Assembly: GCA_020310875.1 (NCBI GenBank)
Contig: CM035444.1
Location: 15,501,317 to 15,565,316, forward strand
Direction: 5' to 3'
Length of the DNA stretch: 64,000 nt
Origin: Ceratopteris richardii
Lineage: Eukaryota; Streptophyta; Polypodiopsida; Polypodiales; Pteridaceae
The notes under the pieces are model-generated. The model did not search any database. It was not told the origin of the DNA and saw only the letters and a list, made by a program, of their open reading frames with translations. How positions within the stretch are numbered: position 1 is the first letter of the stretch; every line of letters begins with the position of its first letter. Below, one piece after another: positions 1 through 11,268 of this stretch. Made by a program: the position numbers and the translations under genes.

Positions 1-542
1 TCCAAGAAGTGTATGTCAAATTTTCAAAAGAATCCCCTACAAAAATAGTGATTTTGATCACTCAAACCATTGTAAATATCATTTCATCTTTTTGTAACTC
101 CATTTTGTTCAAGCCTAGGAATCCTTGAGCTTGAGGAGTATTAGAAGTACCATCGTACCAATTTTCATAATTTTTAGACTTCGTTTGAACCCTCAAATAA
201 GCCCTGGAACCTAATTTTTAACTAGGTCAGACACTAGGTCTGGACAGGGCCAAAACTACTCAAAAAACTATAAAAAGAGATAGAGAGGTCATTTTTGAGG
301 GAGCTTGTTAGAGATTTAGCTTGTTAGAGAATAGAGCTTTGGTAAGAGAGTTCCTTTGCAATAGAAAGCTTTTCATTGTTTCTCTCTTTGATCTTACCTT
401 GTGCGCGCGTTTGTGTATGTATGTGCATGTTTGTGCTTGTCACTCACATTTGCCCACCACAATTGCTCACGATCTTCATATCGGTCCTTACGTCTCTGTG
501 GATTGACAAGTAAAGGAGGTGGTGCTTATGCTTGAGCTATAT
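1..542 (+). repeat. Gypsy LTR fragment, copy 1
   Basis: This stretch aligns by eye with the LTRs at 46562-47158 and 57313-57933 on the same strand and with 30067-30690 in reverse. Shared landmarks are the segment reading 'ccaagaagt.tatgtcaa', the GTGTGT-rich part near 400-430, and 'aagtaaaggaggtggtg' near 510-525. About 80 bp of the LTR 5' end lie outside the window. The expected last bases and primer site are missing because LINE-like sequence begins at about 543. It is an LTR remnant with no coding role. Confidence 0.8.
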
Positions 543-800
543 GTCCCCACCTTTTAGACACCATAAAGTGTTTCTCATTGAGAACAACAAGCTTAAATCC
601 AAGTGTGCCCCGCATGAAGGGGACAAGAGGCTGATTAATCTTGTGTGTAACATTCTCTCGATTCACAAGTTCTCGTCACGCTTTGTGGGATTGGGGGGGT
701 CCCAAGGGCACTAGCCCCATTCACTTGTACCATTTTGTCTTTTAATTAAAGTCCGAGAGAGTAGGCCATGGCCAAACTTCCTTTTTATTAAGAAAAATAA
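543..800 (+). mobile_element. 5'-truncated LINE 3' end
   Basis: Reading the plus strand, this copy matches the last part of ORF2 and the 3' UTR of the LINE at 38024-44860. Both contain the peptide 'SPPFRHH' followed by a conserved 'NNKLK.K.APHEGD.R.INL' stretch, then the 3' UTR with the 'gggcactag.cccc' and 'gagagtaggc' landmarks. It ends in an A-rich tail near 785-800. It starts abruptly inside a gypsy LTR, as expected of a 5'-truncated target-primed insertion. I could not find a convincing target duplication. Confidence 0.75.
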
Positions 801-1380
801 AAGAAATACTCATGTGCTAATAAAAGGTTAGAAATCTGAACAGTACACATGGAAACCCTTATGTGAAGGTCATATTTCCAACTTATGATTATGTAAGACT
901 GCTTACCTTCCAATTCAATATAGAACAATGTCTCTATAAAATAATATAACACGCAGAAGAAACGTTCATATTGGACTCCATGGAAGAAACGTTCCTCGAA
1001 AAGGATTTTCACATTTTGTTAAACCAATGCACGAACTTGCTTATCATCCTCCTCTGACTTTTGCAATCCGATCTAGGATACCATATGCTGCGGATTCTTT
1101 TATGTGATAGAACAAAACTATGGAAACATGTCCATTCCCATTCTAAGCTTCAATGTAGCAAAATTATCCTACGCAATGCCCCTCCCCTTCTCAACCAAGT
1201 ACTACTACTTGGAAGCATAGAAGCAACATATGGGCATACTCATAACGTAAAGAGCACAATCAAAGTCTTTCTTTTTCTAGTTTTAAACCAAGAATCATCA
1301 ATGACCTACACATTAGAGTAAAAAACTCTTTTATTTCCATGAACATCATGAAGATCCAAATCTTCATGACAACAATGTAC
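801..1380. other. No gene seen
   Basis: AT-rich sequence with only short ORFs that have no recognisable domains. No LTR, primer site or repeat structure was seen. Confidence 0.5.
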
Positions 1381-2430
1381 GTATAGAGGATAATAAAATA
1401 TTCAATTCAAACATAGCACACATATCCACACACACACAAACACGTATGCACACATATTAATCTCTTATTTCACTCTAGATATCACACGCACACATACATG
1501 CATGCCAAGCATGCTCACACAACACTTAGATCACTCACACACACACACATGCACATACGTGTACATTAATACACAATCACACTTAACAACACATCACTCA
1601 AACATCGAACACAAACGCTCACTCATGTTTCCCTTTTTTACTTTTTTACTGATAATGTTTTGTTTTCATTATTTTTTAATGTTTTAATTTATTTTGATTC
1701 TTATATATAAAGTTTTCTATTTCATTTTACTATTTAACTTCTTATTTTAGTTTGGATATAAATCATGTAGGTTTATACTTCTGCACATAGACACATAGAA
1801 CATAGATACCTAACCACATAGGAATACACATAATACATACACTCACAGACATGCACATATGCATTCATTTACACAAAATCACTTAAGTACATACACACAT
1901 CAACACACATGGATATAACTAATCAATTATATAAACCTAAACACATACTCACATGTACACCTAGGGCTAATTACATTTATATTTATAGACACACACGAAA
2001 GTATTTAACACATATGAGCATCCATGCTCAAACACATACTACGATATACATCACATTTAGACACATAGCACATAGGGTTAGTTATACCCACCCATAGATT
2101 ATGGATCCACACATATGTGCACATATATACTCATGCTTACATAGATCAAAGCACACAAACACATAGTCATAGATACACACATACACACACATATTACTTA
2201 CGTTTACAAGAATATACATAGAGACACGAAACTAAACGCGCAAATATAAATTAACCTTGCATACATAGTTAGAGAACATACATAATTTCACACACATGTG
2301 CACAAACACATCCATGCACATGCAGTATAAAGACACATACATACCTACACACAATCACAATCACATCCATTTATATGACTCCAATCACACCCATAGGTAC
2401 ATGAATACATTCATGTTGGCGTTCAAAGAT
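1381..2430 (+). repeat. CACA-rich long repeat, copy 1
   Basis: The stretch is dominated by CACACA, ACATAC and CATACACA runs with AT-rich spacers. It is not a plain microsatellite: long unique-looking segments recur in reverse complement at about 25100-26300. Examples are the 'catatgagcatccatgctc' segment near 2010 and the T-rich spacer near 1630-1760. The two are therefore inverted copies of one longer dispersed repeat. Translated products are histidine/threonine/tyrosine strings and are not genes. Confidence 0.7.
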
Positions 2431-2825
2431 GGTTGTAAAGCTTTTTGGTGTTTGGTATTAATTAGAACATCCTCGAGATTGCAGCATCCATCCATTGTTA
2501 TGTTAATAAAATCAAAAGTTACATTTACATGGAGGATAATTTAATAGAAAGTATTCTTTATAGCAAGAGGAGTACAAAGTAATCTATATATCAAATACTA
2601 AACCCTATCATACACAATTGATAAACACAATTATTTAAGAGTTATCTAGCAGCTCATAGCAATCTACCACTTACCAATGCTACTTTGAAATTGGAAACAA
2701 TTAGTAAAGTATTTGTTAGAATAAGGGTCTGTATAGACCTCAATTTTTATTATTAAAAGCAAATGAAGTATTTCGATGGCGATGCACCACAGTGCGCTCT
2801 CCTACTCAAGAGCTCCACGACGATA
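2431..2825. other. No gene seen
   Basis: Unassigned AT-rich sequence between the CACA repeat and copia A. No domain, LTR or repeat was recognised. Confidence 0.45.
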
Positions 2826-3061
2826 TGCTCGGAGTAGAAAACCGAGCTCCTAAGGCTGCACGTAGTACTCCGCACAGAGGCTACAGAATACGCAAAAACA
2901 CATAGTACACAGGGAGCACGAAGACACACTTCTTAGGTCTTACAAATGCGGTCGAACTTACAATCTATGATTGACCAGGCCACTATATGTTTTATTAAAG
3001 AACATATACAAAGAAGTGTCCGGTGGCCATTTGGCCTTTCACATGGACACTAACGGTAACA
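2826..3061 (-). repeat. Copia A 3' LTR with polypurine tract
   Basis: It matches 8358-8593 over its whole length (236 bp each). On the element strand it starts TGTTACCGTTAG and ends near GAGCA. Immediately upstream on that strand (3062-3072) is the purine-rich TAGTGGGAGAT, the expected plus-strand priming site. Confidence 0.75.
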
Positions 3062-3208
3062 ATCTCCCACTAAAGGCCAATATGGCCAGAGTAACTATGG
3101 GAGAAAAATAAAGAATGATAAAGAATACCTGAGTGTAAGTATACAAACTATACCTCCCACCTGATGGGCATGTTACACAGTATACAAGTGACTGCGTAAG
3201 ATCAAGAA

Positions 3209-4996
3209 TCAAGTAACCCCCATCAAGTGACAACAGTGTCGAAAGCTATCCTGTGGTAGAGCTTTAGTCAAAGCATCTGCAACATTATCTCGAGTGTGAA
3301 CCTTCTCAAGAATAATGCTCTCAGTGGCTAAGCAATCTCTAATGAAGTGATACCTCACCTCAATGTGCTTGGTCTTTGCATGATAGACCGGATTCTTAGC
3401 CAAAGCAATGGCACTCTGACTATCACTGAGGAAGCGAGGTACATACTGAGGTAAACCCATATCACAAGCAAGACGAGAAAGCCACAATGCTTCCTTACAT
3501 GCCTCACTTGCTGCAACATACTCTGCTTTTGTGGTAGAAACAACTCTACATTCTTGAAGATGAGATCTCCAATAGATAGCACCTCCAAAAAAATGAAAAA
3601 TATATCCTGATGTAGACTTACGATTGTCTACACAACCAGCATAGTCAGAATCTGTGTAACCAATAATGGATGCTTTCCCTCTACCTAAGCATAGACACTT
3701 GTCCTTAGTGCCACTTAGATATCTCAAAATCATCTTGACCGCTTCCCAATTTTTCTTGCCAGGATTAGACATATATCTGCTCACAACTCCCACTGCAAAT
3801 GCGATGTCTGGTCTCGTAGCTACCATAGCGTACGTGAGACTACCGAGAGCAGACTAATAGGGAAATTTGGTCATGAATTCCTTTTCCTCATCTGATTTGG
3901 GGCAGTCATCGTTGCTCAATTTCACATATGTGGGTAAAGGTGTACTCAATGCCTTTCCACCCTGCATATTGAAGCGGTGAAGTACTTTGGATATGTACTC
4001 ACTTTGAGACAAGTATATGCATCTTTTACTCCTATCACGAGTAATGCACATGCCAAGAATATGTTTGGCATCCCCCAAATCCTTCATATCAAATGTCTGA
4101 CTCAACTTCTTTTTGAGAATTGACAAATCATAAGAGGACTTCCCAGCAATCAACATATCATCGACGTAAAGTATCAAGCATATCAAGCCGCCATCAGAGC
4201 ATCTCTTTGTGTAGAGACAATGATCCTCATTGCCCCGAGAATAGCCTTGGGACTTCATAAAAGCATCAAACTTTTGGTACTATTGTCTAGGAGACTGTTT
4301 AAGTCCATAAAAGCTCTTCTTGAGCTTACAAACTAGACTTTCCCTGCCAGGAACTACATAACCCTCTTGTTGTTCCATATAGATCTCATCTGTAAGATCT
4401 CCATGCAAGAAAGCTATTTTCACATCCATTTGGACTAGCTCTAGGTCCTCCATTGCAACGAATCCAAGCAACATGCACAAAGTAGTCATCTTGACCACAA
4501 GAAAGAAGATTTCCTCAAAACGAACACCATGTTGTTGCTTAAAACCCTTTGCAACAAGTCGTGCTTTATATTTTGGAGAAACACTATCTGATGTGAATTT
4601 CAATTTATATATCCATTTACATGGTAAAGCTTTCGTGCCCTTTGGCAAAGGTACCAAGTCCCAAGTACCATTCTTGTGAATAGAATCCAACTCACTCTTC
4701 ATGGCATGCTCCCACTTGACATGATCCTCCGTCTGCATAGCCTCTTTGTAGCAAGAAGGCTCACCGGCATCTGTTAGCATAACAAAATCTAAACCTGGAA
4801 CATATCTATCAGGTGGATGTGAGACACATGCAGAACGTCTCAATGGTTGCTGAACAGGAACATGTGCAGACTGATCTGAATGGACATTCTCTTGAACATC
4901 CCTATATGCAACATTTTTATGTGTGCTAACCGGAGGACTAGTATCCTCAAACACCACTCTTCTCACTTCAACCTCCTTAATGGGTTGTTTATGCAT
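3209..4996 (-). pseudogene. Copia A reverse transcriptase and RNase H
   Basis: Decayed 3' half of a copia polyprotein. 4996-4280 carries the RVT_2 start ('NGTWDLV', 'KARLVAKGF', 'MDVKIAFLHGDL', 'YGLKQSPRQ'). 4258-3854 carries the catalytic 'YVDDMLIAG' motif. 3826-3209 carries the RNase H region ('GYTDSDYAG', 'KSTSGYIF', 'KHIEVRYHFIRD', 'VADALTKALP'). These three blocks are separated by stops near 4279-4259 and 3853-3827. The RT and RNase H motifs themselves are well kept, which suggests moderate age. Confidence 0.9.
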
Positions 4997-5173
4997 TTTA
5001 GACTCACTTCAACATTGTTTACTTCTGATCACTGACCGTGTTTCAGGATCCCATAAGCGATATCCAAATTCTCCTTCTCGAACATATCCAAGAAAAATGC
5101 ATTTCTTTGACTTATGGTCCAACTTTTGTCTAAGATTCTTGGGTATATGAACATATGCTTCACACCCAAAAAC

Positions 5174-6343
5174 TCAAAGATGATCATAATATGGTGGTTT
5201 CCCTATCCATAACTCTTGTGCCACTTTCAAACCTTTGGCAGTACTAGGTGATAGGTTAATCACATGAACTGCAGTCAATACTGCTTGTGTCCAAAAACCT
5301 TGTGAGAGGTTTGTATGATGCAACATAGAGACTACTCTATCTTGAATAGTTCTACTCATCATCTCAGCTACACCATTCTGTACTAAGGTATAAGGAGTTG
5401 TTAACTCTCTAGGAATCCCTCTAGACTCACAGAAAAGGTTGAATTCATGTGAGGTATACTCACCCCCATTATCTGAATGTAAAGCCTTAAGCTTAGTTCC
5501 TTTTCTAGTCTCAACTGAAGCAAGCCATTTTTTGAAAGTAGGGAATACATCATCCTTTGATTTGATAGGATATACCCAGACTTTTCTAGTAGCATCATCT
5601 ATGAAAGTGACAAAGTAAAGACAACCACCTAAGGACCTAGTGGGCATAGGACCACACACATCTGTATGAACGAGATCTAAAGGCTGAATTGAAGAGTCAA
5701 TGTGCATTCTATGCACATTTCTGGTTTGCTTTCCATATTGACAATGCTCACAAAATGAAAAATCGGAGAAAGATAACACAGGTAAGTAACCAGAATGAGA
5801 AAAATTTTCCATTCCACTACGAGATATATGGCCCAAACGACGATGCCAAATACAAGCCATAGGTTGTTCAGTAACAGCTAACAAGTGTTCTTTCTGTGAT
5901 ACAAATAAAGGATAAAGTGAGCCAACTTTGCTTCCTTTTGCAATAACCATATTGCCCTTTGATATACGATAGGACTGAGCATAGAAGACCACCTTGTAAC
6001 CAAGGTCATCAAGTTGACCAACTGACATCAAACTACGTGATAACTGAGGTACATGACGTACATTATGCATAGTAAATCTTGAACCATCAATGAACTGCAC
6101 AACCACATCTCCAATCCCCACAACATCACACTGGTAAGAGTCACCAAGTCTCACGGTACCAAGAGACTTTGCTGCATAATTAGAGAACCATTCTCTATGT
6201 GGTGTCACATGGAAAGAAGCACCAGAATCTAGCAGCCAGGTGTGGGAAAGAGAATCAGCCATAAGTGCCTCATATGGCACAGTACTATCAAGTTTCAACA
6301 CATCAGCATCATCAGAAATAGCATTAATTTCCTCAATCTTCAC
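5174..6343 (-). pseudogene. Copia A protease and integrase
   Basis: An open stretch of 389 codons. It begins with a retropepsin motif ('WLLDSGASFHVT', about residues 35-46). It continues through the pre-integrase zinc region ('HRRLGH' then 'CEHCQYGK') to the integrase core. All three catalytic acids are visible: D in 'HTDVCGP', D in 'HSDNGGEY' and E in 'NGVAEM'. A stop near 5174 cuts it from the C-terminal integrase and RT. Codons continue in recognisable form from 5173 to about 4997 with further stops. Confidence 0.9.
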
Positions 6344-6367
6344 AGTCGAAGTAGATGGTACAGGTAA

Positions 6368-7252
6368 CTATTTAACATGCCCATCAACATTTTGTCCTTT
6401 ACCTTTAGCATTCTTTAATGCATAACAATCTTTCTTCATCTGTCCTTTCTTATGACAATAATGGCATTCAATATCCCTCTTCCTTGATTTACTTCTACTC
6501 TTATTTCGTTGACCATTCTTTTCCTTGTTCTTGCTCCTGCCACATTGCTGATTCTTTCCTTGGTAAGAATCACGAACATTATATGCATCTCCACTCTGAG
6601 TCCCAACCATAGATTTTCTACAAATCTCCTCACTCAAGAGTGCTCCACATATGTCATCATAGATGAGTTTACCACTAGGTGCACTATTGCTAATAGCTGT
6701 GCAAAACGTATCCCATGATGATGGCAAGGTGCATAACAGCAATACTGCTTTCATTTCATTATCCATATCCATTTTCTGAGCCTTTAACTGGGAGAATATA
6801 GCATCAAACTCATTTAGATGAGCTGCAACACTATTTGTGTCCTTCATATGAAGATCATATAATTTTCTCATCAGATACACTTTATTTGATGCTGTCTCTT
6901 TTTCATATGTATTGCATAACTTCTTCCAAAGCTCCTCTGCACTTTCACAGTCTAATACTGTAAAGTAAACATTATCTGCCAGGTGCACGTGAATGGTAGA
7001 CCTGGCCATTTCATCTAACTCATCCCAATCATCTTCATCCATGTGAGCAGGCTTCTTTGAAATCCCATTTACTGGTTTCCATTGCCTCCTTTGAATCAGC
7101 ACATCTTTAATCTGATTCTTCCATAGAGCAAAGTTTGTGCCATCAAATTTTTGGATCTCAAAATGGTCTTTGCCCTGCAAGTTATAGCTCCTCCTCGGAA
7201 CACTAGCACTAGACCTTGATCCACCGGATGTGCCTGAGACTTCTGATGCCAT
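6368..7252 (-). pseudogene. Copia A gag
   Basis: 294-codon capsid/nucleocapsid protein of the UBN2/DUF4219 type. It has 'KFDGTNFALWKNQIKDVL' near residue 37, 'ELWKKLCNTYEKE' near 110 and a basic stretch before the C-terminal zinc knuckle. The knuckle reads CHYCHKKGQMKKDC, so the histidine ligand expected at the ninth position is glutamine and zinc binding is probably lost. The start ATG at 7252 precedes a serine-rich tail typical of copia gag. A stop separates it from the protease frame, although many copia elements have a single ORF. Confidence 0.88.
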
Positions 7253-8125
7253 GATGGTAGAGAACTGAATAGAATGATAATGGAGCTAGAAGAGTCCAAA
7301 CGCCAACAAATAAGTGTATCAAAGAGTAAATCGACCACTGTATAGTTGACTAAACTAGAAATCTGGAAAAATTTTGCCATAGTATCCTTTGCAAAATTAG
7401 CATATGACCACTGTCAAAGTATCATAAAACTGCAAGTACTGACATGTCTACATGCATAGTGAATCACTGACTCCACTGCATATAATCAGTTACCCAATAG
7501 AAGCCAACTAGGCTTATCAAGCACCTATGAACAACTATCATACATCTCCTATGGCGAGGCTGGGTAAGTCTTCCACCTCCATTGTCGAAGAGACCGTGAC
7601 ATCTGGGTGTCTCCTAGTTAAGAAAACCTCACCATGACCCTCTTTATCAAATGTAAAAGGCTTTATGCAAAGAACGTAACCGCTATATCAATGACCACAT
7701 GGACATACATAAGCGGTATCCACAGAAGCATACATGGTGTGTATGTGCTCAATATATGCAGTAAAATGACACTAAAAGGCTGAATACACGACCCAAAAAC
7801 TAGCCAATAACACCTACAAGTGTTTGTCAACTCTGATGTTTTAGGCTTTAAAAACCTACATAAATTTGTAGCGGTTGCTCCCACCAAAACTAAAAACCTC
7901 TCGAGAAACTTGTAGTTTTACGAGTGTCTCTCAGAAGTACAAAGAACATTCTTCTTGATGTTCTTAATTGGACCTGTGTGAAGAGAACCATGTGTGAAAG
8001 TACTCCAAAATGGTTCCAAAAGACACCCCAAAAATGCTTCAGAAATAGGCTTTGAAAGCGAAGAATGAAGCTTTGAGGGACCAAAACTTGTTCAAGGTAA
8101 TGTCAACCTTAGTCTTTCCCCTTCT
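7253..8125 (-). other. Copia A leader / unassigned
   Basis: Sequence between the gag start and the 5' LTR side. It is long for a copia leader (about 870 bp) and has only short ORFs, so it may include an unrecognised insertion. A degenerate primer site, TGGTATCTGA on the minus strand, lies at 8126-8135. Confidence 0.4.
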
Positions 8126-8135
8126 TCAGATACCA

Positions 8136-8357
8136 CAAGAGTGTAGTTTAGTGGCAAGAGATTGCCATAGTTAAGCGAGCTCTAGGGGGAACAGTACTAG
8201 GATGGGTGACCTCCCGAGAAGTACCGGGAACCTCTATATTCCTTGATCGTTGAGGTCCTCCCTTGCACACAGCCAATGGTGCCAACGGTGACTTGGATGA
8301 TAAGGTATTCCAAGGTCTATGCCTTGGTCGCCGCCTTAGTCATAAGCCTTGGAGAGA
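8136..8357 (+). mobile_element. SINE-like insert with tRNA-type A box and 5S rRNA promoter
   Basis: The segment fills the gap between the copia A 5' LTR and its primer-site remnant. On the plus strand, 8144-8154 reads TAGTTTAGTGG, an exact match to the pol III A-box consensus TRGYNNARNNG. At 8169-8214 it carries the 5S rRNA internal control region: AGTTAAGCG, then AGTACTAGGATGGGTGACC, in 5S order and spacing. The remainder (8215-8357) is not 5S. It could be a 5S-derived SINE, a Cassandra-type fragment or a 5S pseudogene. A composite SINE is my inference. Confidence 0.55.
8164..8236 (+). pseudogene. 5S rRNA-derived segment
   Basis: The middle and 3' half of plant 5S rRNA are recognisable: the A-box region at 8169-8177 and the C-box region at 8193-8214 (AGTACTAGGATGGGTGACC followed by TCC), then a diverged GAAGT segment. 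The first about 45 bases of 5S are missing or replaced. It is not a functional 5S gene. Confidence 0.7.
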
Positions 8358-8593
8358 TCCTTGAAGTAGAAAACCGAGCTCCTAAGGCCGCACGCAGTAC
8401 TTTGCACAGAGGTTGTAGAATACGCAAAAACACACAGTACACAGGGAGCACGGAGATAGACTTCTTAGGTCTTACAAATGCGGTCGAACTTACAGTCTAT
8501 GACTGACTAGGCCACTATATGTTTCATTAAAGAACATATACAAAGAAGTGTCCAGTGGCCATTTGGCCTTTCACATGGACACTAACGGTAACA
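8358..8593 (-). repeat. Copia A 5' LTR
   Basis: 236 bp, partner of 2826-3061. Shared blocks include 'gtagaaaaccgagctcctaa', 'cacagtacacagggagcac' (with a small difference in the other copy) and 'ttcacatggacactaacgg'. Its outer end is TGTTACC on the element strand. Confidence 0.75.
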
Positions 8594-8599
8594 ACAAAG

Positions 8600-8846
8600 G
8601 CTCTCTACAAAAGAGATCAACTTTTACTTTCATGCATGCTTTTTGAAGTCGCTCTCATATAGCCACTATTTCGACATAATCAAAAAATAATATAAATACA
8701 TGCACTCTGTGAATTGTCAAAACAGAGTGCATGGGGGGAGATTGCACCCAATACTGTGTTTTGTCTCATCTCTTGGCATGTCTATTTTTCTGTGTGTTTT
8801 CAACATTCATAACCTTTGTGTGTGCGTGAGTAAGATCGTGATAACA
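8600..8846 (+). repeat. Plus-strand copia 5' LTR remnant
   Basis: The sequence ends ATAACA at 8846, is followed by one spacer base, and then a perfect methionine-initiator primer site. It contains a TATAAATA box (8691-8698) and, directly after it, an 11-bp perfect inverted repeat (CATGCACTCTG/CAGAGTGCATG, 8699-8733). The LTR start is not defined. The adjoining copia A LTR at 8593 may have truncated it. Confidence 0.6.
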
Positions 8847-8847
8847 G

Positions 8848-8859
8848 TGGTATCAGAGC
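8848..8859 (+). promoter_or_regulatory. Primer binding site (tRNA-iMet)
   Basis: TGGTATCAGAGC, the perfect 12-base complement to the 3' end of plant initiator tRNA-Met used by many copia elements. It is the only intact part left of the internal region of this plus-strand element. Confidence 0.85.
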
Positions 8860-9200
8860 TGTGTGCACGTCATTACAAAGGGGTCTGTTTCTACTTGTTT
8901 TGGCCTCTGTTCGTTGTTCGATTCCTATTCCGATTCCAGTTCTGGTTCTGGTTTTTGTTTTCGATTCCTATTTTGATTCGGATTTTGGTTTTTGTTTCAG
9001 CTTCTGTTTTTGTTTCCGTTTGCCATTCTTGTTTTAGTTTAGTTCTAGAACCAGAACCTACATTTACACCTATGTTGAATCCTTTAGCTCACTCCAAAGC
9101 ATCGACTAAGGCATAGAACTTAGGCATAACTAAGGCATTACTTTGGCACCTTTGGCACCTTTGGCACCCATGGCTCCCTTGGCAACCGTTGGTGGCCATT
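8860..9200 (+). other. Leader of plus-strand copia; GTTTTTGTTTC-rich
   Basis: Follows the primer site. It contains degenerate repeats of the form 'tggttttTGTTTCGATTCC' at 8930-9030 and 'GGCACC/GGCAACC' repeats at 9140-9190. No gag follows. The ORF across 8700-9116 is a low-complexity artefact. Confidence 0.45.
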
Positions 9201-9310
9201 GGCTATGTGTGAATCAATTTTAATTTATGAGTGGCAATAAGGAGTTTTATATTCACCAAGGGGGGAGGATTTGAACCCACAACCTCAGTCTTACAAGGGA
9301 AGTGTTTTAC
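9200..9310 (-). mobile_element. tRNA-derived SINE-like sequence, 3' part
   Basis: On the minus strand the B box GGTTCAAATCC lies at 9267-9277. Joined across copia B with 14448-14466, the sequence reads TAGTGTAGTGATAAAACAC, which aligns with the A-box arm of a tRNA (TAGCTCAGTGG type). The A-to-B-box spacing is as in tRNA-derived SINEs. The 3' tail runs toward 9200. Copia B inserted within the A-box arm. Confidence 0.55.
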
Positions 9311-9539
9311 TCTTGGAGTTGGACGTCTGCGGAAGCACGTGAACAGCAAAAGAAAGAAGAAGAAGCTTGGAGCACAACACACAATACTGAATGTATTACT
9401 AGAGAATGTACAAAGATAAGTATCCCATTAGGGCAATATGCATATATACAAGCCGGGGAAAAAAACCTCCCAAAGAGGGAAAAAAGTGCCCGAGTGGTCC
9501 TAGAGTGTTCACACACATCACTACCTAAATATATCAACA
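9311..9539 (-). repeat. Copia B 3' LTR
   Basis: 229 bp, partner of 14217-14447, starting TGTTGATATA on the element strand. The final CA has become GA at 9311-9312. A purine-rich tract (AGGAAGGA) lies just upstream on the element strand near 9542-9551. Confidence 0.85.
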
Positions 9540-9618
9540 AATCCTTCCTAGGAGTGATGCAGTGAACAAGTAGCTAGCACTCATGTATAAGGAAGTGCCA
9601 AGCTATGTGGAAATCACT

Positions 9619-11268
9619 CTACAAAAGGAAGTAAGCCCAAAGCTTTGCGAAAAGCTTCAAACTTCTCCCTAGGTAGAGCCTTCGTGAAAAGTTCTGCAAT
9701 GTTCTCCTGCATGGGCACATATGCCAAGTTGATCTCCCCAGTAGAGAACCGCTCCCTGATATAATGATAATGGACCTCAATGTGCTAAGTGCGAGCATGG
9801 AACACAGGGTTCCTCGCAACTGCCAATGTGCTCTGACTCTGAGTGAAGATGGTGGTGGCAGAAGACTGACCAACACCCAAATCAGCCATAAGGCATCTGG
9901 GCCACACACACTCAACAGTCACTGTGAAAGTTTCCCTATACTCAGCCTCACAACTAGAAGCGGCCACAGTAGGCTACTTCTTGCTCAACCAAGAGATACA
10001 TGAGCTACGAAGCATGACGCAAAAGCCATTAGTGGACACACGAGTGTCATAGCAACTAGCCCAATTAGATTCAGAAAAAACATGAAAATTTGGCGGTAGT
10101 GATCCCCCCTTTAGATAAAACAAACCAAGTAGTCGGGTACCACTCAAGTAGCGAAAGATGCGCTTATCCGCCTACCAATGCTTGGCTCCTAGGCAATGCA
10201 TAAACCTGCTCATCTATGAGACAACAAATTGAATATCTAGCTGAGTAATGCATAAGTAAATCAAGCATCCAACAGCCTGCTAATAGAGAGCAACATCAAA
10301 TGCATCTTCAGCATCATGAAACTCAATCGTAGACCTGTTTCCATAGGAGTGGCAATAGGTTTACAGTCTTCAAGGCCAAAACGTTGCAATAATGTGTCAA
10401 TATATTTTGTTTGACACAAAGCCATTCCACCATCAACGTGCATAAACTGAATGCCCAAATAGTGATGCAAATACCCCAAATCAGACATCTCGAATGAGGC
10501 ATGCAAATCATCCTTAAAATCTACAATATGTCTCTCATGAGGACCAATGAGCAACATGTCATCAACATAAACCACAATGATCAGGAGTACATCATTAGCA
10601 CGCTTAACATATAAGGTGCTTTCAGTTGGACTGTTCTCAAAACCATGTGTAATAAGATAGGCATGTATCTTTTCATACCAAGCCCATGGTGCTTGCTTTA
10701 AATCATATAATGCCTTCTTTAACCTGCACACTGGTTTTCATGCCCTTTTTGCACAAAGCCATGCGGCTAAAACACATACACTTCTTCATGCAAATCACCA
10801 TTCAAAAATGTTGTTTTAATGTCTAACTGATGTACATTCCAACCATGATGAGCTACAAGTGCACAGATGCTATGAACAGTAGTCATTTGGCAAGTAGGAG
10901 CAAAGCTTTCATCAAAATCAATGCCTCTTTCCTTCGGATAACCATTTGCAACAAGCCTAGCCTTATACCTGTCAATTGTACCATTAGGGTTTACGCTTCA
11001 GCTTGTATACCCACTTAGTGCCAATGGCCTTCTTGCTAGGAGGCAAGTCACATAAAGACCAAGTACCATTCTTCATTATAGCATCATATTCAGATTGCAT
11101 AGCAACCATCCAATTTTCTAAATTTTGTACTTCATCAAATGAAATAGGCCCAGTCTCATCATAGAGACTAGATACAGGCATAGCATAGAAATTTGATGCA
11201 AAAGAGGCACTATGAGAGCCTGATCGAGTGCGATATGATAGAGATGCATCTAATTTGCTATCACACAA
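9619..11268 (-). pseudogene. Copia B reverse transcriptase and RNase H
   Basis: The RT start is at 11268-10984 ('EYDAIMKNGTWSL', 'AIGTKWVYKLK'). After a stop it continues through 'YKARLVANGY' near 10960 and 'LDIKTTFLNGDLHEEVYV' near 10820-10770. 10731-10261 has 'KKALYDLKQAP' and the catalytic 'VVYVDDMLLIG'. The RNase H remnant spans about 10250-9619 ('SSCEAEYRE', 'HIEVHYHYIRERF', 'IAELFTKALP'), broken by several stops. The catalytic RT aspartates remain, but the frame does not. Confidence 0.85.

Larger units (their letters stand above)
2826..8593 (-). mobile_element. Copia A: Ty1/copia retrotransposon (Tork/Tnt1-like)
   Basis: Minus-strand element with LTRs at 8358-8593 (5') and 2826-3061 (3'), and internal order gag, protease, integrase, RT, RNase H, the Ty1/copia order. 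The integrase and protease wording resembles the Tnt1/Tork lineage. All reading frames carry stops or frameshifts, so it is non-autonomous. The five bases outside the two LTRs (8594-8598 and 2821-2825) do not match, so the target duplication is lost or one boundary is rearranged. Confidence 0.85.

Noticed and set aside
543..820. Target-site duplication around the truncated LINE 3' end
   Set aside because: 'gcttgagcta' before it and 'tcatgtgcta' after it are only loosely alike. I could not support a duplication.
8136..8357. Functional 5S rRNA gene
   Set aside because: The first third of 5S is absent and the 3' end is changed. Only the internal promoter region is kept.
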